This document shows, in pieces, positions 36,725 to 43,622 of a stretch of DNA of 43,622 nucleotides. Location: contig JAGDWZ010000024.1 in the NCBI GenBank assembly GCA_023269915.1, forward strand, positions 26,908 through 70,529. The letters are read 5' to 3'. The notes beneath the pieces were generated by a model, which was not told the DNA's origin, searched no databases, and saw only the letters and a program-made list of their open reading frames with translations. A program made the translations under genes and the position numbers. Within the stretch, counting starts at the first letter, position 1; each line of letters begins with the position of its first letter. Origin of the DNA: Hydrogenobaculum sp. GTDB taxonomy: Bacteria > Aquificota > Aquificia > Aquificales > Aquificaceae.

Positions 36725-37621
36725 ATGAGAAGCATAGAAGAGATTAAAAAGCATTATAGCTGGAGCAAGGAAGACGAGAAACATCTTAAAGAGATGAAGG
36801 ATATAGCAATTAAACATAAAGATGATTTTGTAAACAAGCTTTACGAGTATTTTAATATATTTGAAGACAAGGACAGGTATTTAAAAGATGAAAAAATAAA
36901 AGAAAGGCATAAAGCCCATTTACAAGCTTGGTTTTTGGAGCTTTTTGAAGGAAACATCGACCATCTTTATATTTCAAAAATTCAGCGTATAGGCATGAGG
37001 CATGTTCAGATAGGTCTACCGCCTCATTACTTAAACTCTTCGATGAATTTTGTTAGAGAGTTCATAGAAACACTAGTTATAGAAAAAACAGCAGATGCAG
37101 ACGAAAAGATAAAGATTTTAAAGTCTATAGATAAAATCCTTGATATAAACCTTGATGTTATCACAGAAGCTTATAGAGAAGAAGAATTTAAAACATATTT
37201 AGGTACTTCTAAAATCCAAAAAATATTCATAGAAGCCATTCAAGGAGTTTCAAGGTCAATAGACCTTTTTATAGTTACCATAATGAGCTTTTTAGCTATA
37301 GTGGGTGGTGGATGGATACTGTACGAATTGGTAAATTTGGTGCTTGGTAGATTGTCTCCTGAGTCTACCGCCCTTGAGATACTTGGTTCTACGCTTATTT
37401 TGTATGCAATATCTGAGCTTTTAAACGAAGAGCTAAAGCATTTAAAAGGGGCTTCTTTATCTCTTAAGGTGTTTGCTGGCATAGCTTTAGCTGCCATTAT
37501 AAGAAAAATACTTATAATATCTTTGTATCCAAAAAAGAGCATCGAGCTTTTAATACTTGGAATATTGATGCTTTTTGTAGGTATAGTGTATTTTATAATA
37601 AACAAGGTGGAGAAAAAATAG
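36725..37621 (+). CDS. Protoglobin/globin-coupled-sensor domain fused to a C-terminal multi-TM PsiE-like domain
   Basis: HYSWSKEDEKHLKEM; heme proximal region RIGMRHVQIGLPPHYLNSSM (His93); C-term ALEILGSTLILYAISELLNEELKHLKGASLSLKVFAGIALAAIIRKILIISLYPKKSIELLILGILML. Confidence 0.85.
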   Translation: MRSIEEIKKHYSWSKEDEKHLKEMKDIAIKHKDDFVNKLYEYFNIFEDKDRYLKDEKIKERHKAHLQAWFLELFEGNIDHLYISKIQRIGMRHVQIGLPPHYLNSSMNFVREFIETLVIEKTADADEKIKILKSIDKILDINLDVITEAYREEEFKTYLGTSKIQKIFIEAIQGVSRSIDLFIVTIMSFLAIVGGGWILYELVNLVLGRLSPESTALEILGSTLILYAISELLNEELKHLKGASLSLKVFAGIALAAIIRKILIISLYPKKSIELLILGILMLFVGIVYFIINKVEKK

Positions 37622-37622
37622 C

Positions 37623-38363
37623 ATGGTAGAGTTTATAAACGCTTTGGGAGAAGCTCTATATATATTTCTTGTGGCTTTTGTTCACATTTTCAAAAATAGA
37701 CCCAAAACAAAACATTTCATAGATAGGATGATTTACATAGGGGCTGATACGGTACCCGTTGTAGTCACAACTTCTTTATTTACTGGCGGGGTTTTGGCTT
37801 TGCAAACGTATTCTACCCTTCATAAGTTTAACTCAGAATACCTTATAGGTGCTTTGGTGGCTCTTTCAATGGGAAGAGAGCTTGGGCCTGTGCTCACATC
37901 TCTTATGGTAGTGGCAAGGGTCGGCTCTGCTATTACAGCTTCCATAGGCACTATGAAGGTTACCGAGCAAATAGACGCTCTTGAGACTTTGGCTATAAAT
38001 CCTTATGCTTATATTACAAGCCCAATACTTTTTGCTTGCATGGTAGATTTACCACTTCTTACCATATTGTCGGATATATCCGGTATAATAGGCGGTTATC
38101 TTGTAAGCACCTTAATATTTCACATAAATGGGCATATGTACTGGGATAAAACAAAAGAGATTGTGGATTTTTACGATATATACGGCGGTCTTTATAAATC
38201 TTTTGTTTACGGTATTGTGATAGCCACTGTGAGCAACTACTTTGGTTTTAAGACAAGCGGTGGTAACCAAGGGGTTGGAAGAGCTACCACCTCTTCTGTG
38301 GTGGTATCCTCTATGCTAATTCTTATACTTGATTACTTTTTAACTGCTATTATATATACATGA
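37623..38363 (+). CDS. MlaE/YrbE-family ABC transporter permease
   Basis: FTGGVLALQTYSTL; GRELGPVLTSLMVVARVGSAITASIGTMKVTEQIDALETLAINPYAYI. Confidence 0.93.
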   Translation: MVEFINALGEALYIFLVAFVHIFKNRPKTKHFIDRMIYIGADTVPVVVTTSLFTGGVLALQTYSTLHKFNSEYLIGALVALSMGRELGPVLTSLMVVARVGSAITASIGTMKVTEQIDALETLAINPYAYITSPILFACMVDLPLLTILSDISGIIGGYLVSTLIFHINGHMYWDKTKEIVDFYDIYGGLYKSFVYGIVIATVSNYFGFKTSGGNQGVGRATTSSVVVSSMLILILDYFLTAIIYT

Positions 38364-38800
38364 AGTACTTTTTTATAAGTTTAGCGTTTTTGGCTTTTAG
38401 TATTGGAAGCTTTGGTGATAGCACCACCAAGAATAGTTCAAACATCACTCCCACTATATGGCATGGGCTTTATATTTACTATTACAATCAAGCTAAAGAA
38501 CTTTCAAGGAAAGAACATAAGCCTGTGCTCCTGTATTTTTACGGAAACGACTGCACATACTGTGATCTTTTTGATCAGTATGTATTGCAAAAGCCTGATG
38601 TAGTGGAGTTTGTAAACAAGCATTTTATATTTTCTTCTGTAAATGTAGACGATGCTGGTGGCAATAAGTTTATAAGAAAATTTAGGCTTTTTGGAACGCC
38701 TGCCTTTGCTGTAATATATCCAAATGGGCATTTTAAGGTTTACCAAGGCTATAAAACAAAAGAGCAGTTTTTATATATACTAAGCAAGCTTGACAGATAG
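38360..38800 (+). CDS. Thioredoxin-fold periplasmic protein
   Basis: Signal peptide; HKPVLLYFYGNDCTYCDLFDQYVL (CxxC); RLFGTPAFAVIYPNG. Confidence 0.87.
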   Translation: MKYFFISLAFLAFSIGSFGDSTTKNSSNITPTIWHGLYIYYYNQAKELSRKEHKPVLLYFYGNDCTYCDLFDQYVLQKPDVVEFVNKHFIFSSVNVDDAGGNKFIRKFRLFGTPAFAVIYPNGHFKVYQGYKTKEQFLYILSKLDR

Positions 38801-38802
38801 CT

Positions 38803-39831
38803 ATGAGGATAGCCGTAGGGATGAGTGGCGGTGTTGATTCAAGTGTTGCCGCTTATCTTTTGAAAGAGCAAGGGCATGATGTAGTAGGCGTCACCCTACG
38901 ATTTTACAAAGAAGAATGTCCTGAAAATGCAAGAGTGTGCTGCTCTCCGAAGGATGTGCAGGATGCTAGGATAATATGTGATATCCTTGGAATACCACAT
39001 ATAACCTTTGACTGGGAAAATCTTTTTAAAGAAAGGGTGATAGACTATTTTATCAAAAGCTACAAAACAGGTTTTACACCAAATCCTTGTGCTATATGCA
39101 ATAAAGATGTAAAGACTGCGTTTTTGGGCTTTTATCTAAAACAAGCTGCTGATATAGATTTTTTAGCTACAGGGCATTATGTAATAAAAGAAGATGGTAA
39201 AATAAAAAGAGCTAAAGAAAAAGATCAGTCTTACTTTATGGCGCTTGTACCAAAACAAAGCTTAGAATATCTTATGTTTCCAATAGGTCATATGACAAAG
39301 CAAGAGACCAGAGAAATCGCTAAAAAAATAAACCTTCCAGTGGCAAACAAAGTAGACTCTCAGGATGTATGTTTCTTGAAAGGTATGAGTTTAGAAGATT
39401 ACCTGTCTCAGTTCATAGAAATGCTGCCCGGAGATATAATCCACATAGAAACTAAAAAAGTTCTCGGAAAACACAAAGGTGTCCATAGGTATACGATAGG
39501 CCAAAGACATGGGCTTGGCATATCTTACCACGCACCTCTTTATGTGGTAGAGAAAGACGTAGAAAAAAATATAGTATATGTAGGTGAAAAAGAGCACCTT
39601 TTTAAAAACGTGATAACTTTAAAAGATTACAACAAAATAGAGGATTTTGAAAAAGACAATATGTATATTCAAATTAGGTACAACTCAAAACCAATACCTA
39701 TAGAGCACGTTGAAGAATATGAAAACACTTTGAAGGTTTATTTGAAAGAGCCAGCCACTCAAGTGGCAAAAGGTCAAGTAGGGGCTATATATAACAACGA
39801 TATTTTATTGGGAGGTGGTATCATATCTTAA
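38803..39831 (+). CDS. mnmA: tRNA-specific 2-thiouridylase MnmA
   Basis: AVGMSGGVDSSVAAYLLKEQGHDVVGVTLR; TPNPCAICNKDVKT; GLGISYHAPLYV. Confidence 0.97.
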   Translation: MRIAVGMSGGVDSSVAAYLLKEQGHDVVGVTLRFYKEECPENARVCCSPKDVQDARIICDILGIPHITFDWENLFKERVIDYFIKSYKTGFTPNPCAICNKDVKTAFLGFYLKQAADIDFLATGHYVIKEDGKIKRAKEKDQSYFMALVPKQSLEYLMFPIGHMTKQETREIAKKINLPVANKVDSQDVCFLKGMSLEDYLSQFIEMLPGDIIHIETKKVLGKHKGVHRYTIGQRHGLGISYHAPLYVVEKDVEKNIVYVGEKEHLFKNVITLKDYNKIEDFEKDNMYIQIRYNSKPIPIEHVEEYENTLKVYLKEPATQVAKGQVGAIYNNDILLGGGIIS

Positions 39832-39839
39832 AAAAGCTT

Positions 39840-40259
39840 TTGTTTTTGGCTTTTACGATGATGCTAAGCTCTTGCTCTTATATCGTGATAGTGCACGACC
39901 CGCTTAGCGCCAAAGAACATGTAGAACTTGGATATACATACGAAAAACAAAAAGATTACAAAGATGCTATATACCAATACAAAATGGCTATAAAAAAAGA
40001 CGGCAACTACGACCTTGCTTACTTTGATTTGGGAAACGTTTTTTTCAAAGAAAAAAAATATAACGATGCTATAAAATATTACAAAAAAGCTATAAAGATA
40101 AATCCTAAAAATACCGATGCGTTAAACAATTTAGCCTATACCTACTATAAACTTGGGGATTTTAAAAAGGCAAAGTTTTATATACTAAAAGCCTTAAAAC
40201 TTAAACCAGATAGTAAAATTTATCAAAGTACTTTAAAAGAGATAGAAAGCAAGCTATAA
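39840..40259 (+). CDS. TPR-repeat lipoprotein
   Basis: Lipobox-like MLSSCS; repeats YDLAYFDLGNVFFKEKKYNDAIKYYKKAIKINPKNTDALNNLAYTYYKLGDF. Confidence 0.85.
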   Translation: MFLAFTMMLSSCSYIVIVHDPLSAKEHVELGYTYEKQKDYKDAIYQYKMAIKKDGNYDLAYFDLGNVFFKEKKYNDAIKYYKKAIKINPKNTDALNNLAYTYYKLGDFKKAKFYILKALKLKPDSKIYQSTLKEIESKL

Positions 40260-40267
40260 TACTTTTT

Positions 40268-40555
40268 ATGATTGTTGGTATAGTAATAATAGATTTTTAT
40301 ATACCAGATGCTCTTTCTTTGAAAGAAAAAAGACACTATGTAAGGTCTATAAAAGATAAGCTCGTTAGCAACTTTAAAATATCTGTATCTGAAGTGGATT
40401 TCCACGATTCTTGGCAACGCTCCAGAATAGGCGCTGCTGTGGTGGGAGTAGATAAAGAAGGGGTCAATCAGGTGCTAAATTCTATAGTAAAATTTAGTGA
40501 AAAGCAGTGGCCAGATATACTTTTTGATGTTAGCTTGGAGTTTTTAAACATCTAA
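40268..40555 (+). CDS. DUF503 family protein (YlxP-like)
   Basis: MIVGIVIIDFYIPDALSLKEKRHYVRSIKDKLVSNFKISVSEVDFHDSWQRSRIGAAVVG. Confidence 0.9.
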   Translation: MIVGIVIIDFYIPDALSLKEKRHYVRSIKDKLVSNFKISVSEVDFHDSWQRSRIGAAVVGVDKEGVNQVLNSIVKFSEKQWPDILFDVSLEFLNI

Positions 40556-40956
40556 TCTTCTTCGTCTTCTTTTTTGGGACCAAATAGCTCAGATATGTCT
40601 TTTCTCCAAAACGGCACGTTTTCTATCCTCTTTTTAAGCCTGTTGAAAGCTTTTTCCTTTTCTTTTAATTTAAATTCTAAAGATATTTTGTCGTATTCTA
40701 ATTGTTTTATTTGTTCGTATAAAGAGGCAATTTGTTTGTTTAACGATATTATTACATCGTTTGATTCTTTTAGTTTGTCTACCACTTCGTTGTATCTTTC
40801 AATAGATATACAATGAAAACCTTTCATTTCTTTGTTGTAAAAATCTTCAATAGCTTTTTCTACGACATCCGTGGAAGAAATACCCAGCTTTTCAGCCAAA
40901 GCTTCTATTTTCATAAGCGTCTTTGAGTTTAGTCTATAAGTTTTTGAAACCCTCAC
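40552..40956 (-). CDS. Ribbon-helix-helix DNA-binding protein with C-terminal coiled coil (GTG start)
   Basis: VRVSKTYRLNSKTLMKIEALAEKLGISSTDVVEKAIEDFYNKEM then a long heptad-like region. Confidence 0.75.
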   Translation of the reverse strand: MRVSKTYRLNSKTLMKIEALAEKLGISSTDVVEKAIEDFYNKEMKGFHCISIERYNEVVDKLKESNDVIISLNKQIASLYEQIKQLEYDKISLEFKLKEKEKAFNRLKKRIENVPFWRKDISELFGPKKEDEED

Positions 40957-40989
40957 GTTTTTATTATAGCATATGTATTGAGTTTTTAA

Positions 40990-42501
<1,512 letters not shown>

Positions 42502-42544
42502 AAAATAAAAAGCCAAATAAAGATTTTTAGGTTATATTATTAGT

Positions 42545-43417
42545 ATGTTAACAGGAAGCATAACTGCTATAATAACACCCTTTAAAAACGGTGAAGTAGA
42601 TTACGGAGCTTTTGAGAGGCTTATAGAGTTTCAAATAGCCAACGGCACAGATGGTATATTGGTTTGTGGGACTTCGGGCGAATCGCCTACTTTAAGCTAC
42701 GAAGAACACGAATCTGTTATAGAGTTTGCCGTTAAAAGCGCAAAAAAACGTATACACATAATGGCTGGGACAGGTGCAAACTCCACCGAAGAAGCTCTTA
42801 GATTTACGACCTTTGCAAAAGCAGTAGGTGCAGACAGCGCTCTTTTGGTGGTACCTTATTACAACAAACCAACTCAAGAAGGACTTTATAGGCATTTTAG
42901 CAAAATAGCAAAAGAAGTAGATATAGATATATACATCTACAACATTCCTTCTAGGACAGGTATAGAAATATCCGTGGATACCCTTGAAAGGCTTGTAAAA
43001 GACCATCCAAATATAAAAGGCTCCAAGGAATCAACGCCAAACATGGATAGAATATCAGAGATTTTAAAAAGAATACCAAACTTTACCGTCTTTTCTGGTG
43101 ATGATTCTCTGACACTTCCTATGATGAGCTTAGGCGCTAAGGGAGTGGTTTCTGTGGTAAGCAACGTGATGCCAAAAGAGATAAAAGAACTCACATCCTA
43201 CACTTTGAAAGGTGATTTTGAAAAAGCAAGAAATATGCATTATTATCTTTTGGAAATGTTTAAAATTATGTTTATAGAGACAAATCCAATTCCTGTTAAA
43301 ACCGCTTTATCGTTGATGGGTATGGTAAAAAAAGAGTTTAGGTTGCCCCTTTGTGAAATGCTTCCTCAAAACGAAGAAAAGTTAAAAGAAGTCCTTAAAA
43401 GATACAAGCTTATATGA
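42545..43417 (+). CDS. dapA: 4-hydroxy-tetrahydrodipicolinate synthase
   Basis: GSITAIITPFKNGEVDYGAFERLIEFQIANGTDGILVCGTSGESPTLS; YNIPSRTGIEIS; KGSKEST. Confidence 0.97.
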   Translation: MLTGSITAIITPFKNGEVDYGAFERLIEFQIANGTDGILVCGTSGESPTLSYEEHESVIEFAVKSAKKRIHIMAGTGANSTEEALRFTTFAKAVGADSALLVVPYYNKPTQEGLYRHFSKIAKEVDIDIYIYNIPSRTGIEISVDTLERLVKDHPNIKGSKESTPNMDRISEILKRIPNFTVFSGDDSLTLPMMSLGAKGVVSVVSNVMPKEIKELTSYTLKGDFEKARNMHYYLLEMFKIMFIETNPIPVKTALSLMGMVKKEFRLPLCEMLPQNEEKLKEVLKRYKLI

Positions 43418-43622
43418 CCCTTGAGTTAAAAACGTTTTTAGCTTTTAGAATTATAGACAAAAACTTAGAACCTATAAAAAGACCAGCCCTTGTAAACCCA
43501 GATGATCTTCTTTTCATAGATGACCAAAAAGAAAAGCTCCTAAAAAATACCCACTGCTTTGTGAAGGGTTATATGGCAAACGATGCACTTTTGTGGGGAA
43601 GAAGAGGAAGCGGTAAATCAGC
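43414..43622 (+). CDS. DUF815-type P-loop ATPase, N-terminal part (runs off the window end)
   Basis: MTLELKTFLAFRI...FVKGYMANDALLWGRRGSGKSA; ATGA overlap with the dapA stop. Confidence 0.75.
   Translation, partial: MTLELKTFLAFRIIDKNLEPIKRPALVNPDDLLFIDDQKEKLLKNTHCFVKGYMANDALLWGRRGSGKS

Overview
AT-rich, gene-dense chromosomal window. Gene content and order suggest a thermophilic Aquificota bacterium, possibly Hydrogenobaculum-like; this is inference from protein family resemblance and I ran no database search. About 50 protein genes, two tRNAs (Arg-ACG, Val-CAC) and no visible mobile element or CRISPR array. The first 7.5 kb is a flagellar export/hook operon on the minus strand (fliG-H-I, flgD, flgE, fliL, fliO-like, fliP, fliQ, fliR). 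Next come housekeeping and biosynthetic genes (pdxJ, guaA, lpxC, hemD, nusB, tyrS, bamA, frdA/sdhA-like, motAB, hisG, a biotin carboxylase large subunit, thrC, rng-like, trxA/trxB). Around 34-40 kb an OprC/NosA-like copper-type TonB receptor is divergent from a predicted protoglobin-PsiE membrane sensor, followed by mlaE, a thioredoxin-like gene, mnmA, a TPR lipoprotein and DUF503. The window ends with metG, dapA and a partial DUF815 ATPase. Main findings: (1) a globin-coupled PsiE-type membrane protein at the head of a lipid-transport/thiol gene cluster; (2) several genes with a -10-like hexamer only 6-9 nt before the start codon and no Shine-Dalgarno, suggesting widespread leaderless mRNAs; (3) sigma-28 type promoters before motA (inside the hisG end) and flgM, with a tRNA-Val just downstream of flgM; (4) an unannotated 32-aa single-TM protein between thrC and yihY; (5) all three convergent junctions have 3 nt or less of spacing, or overlap.
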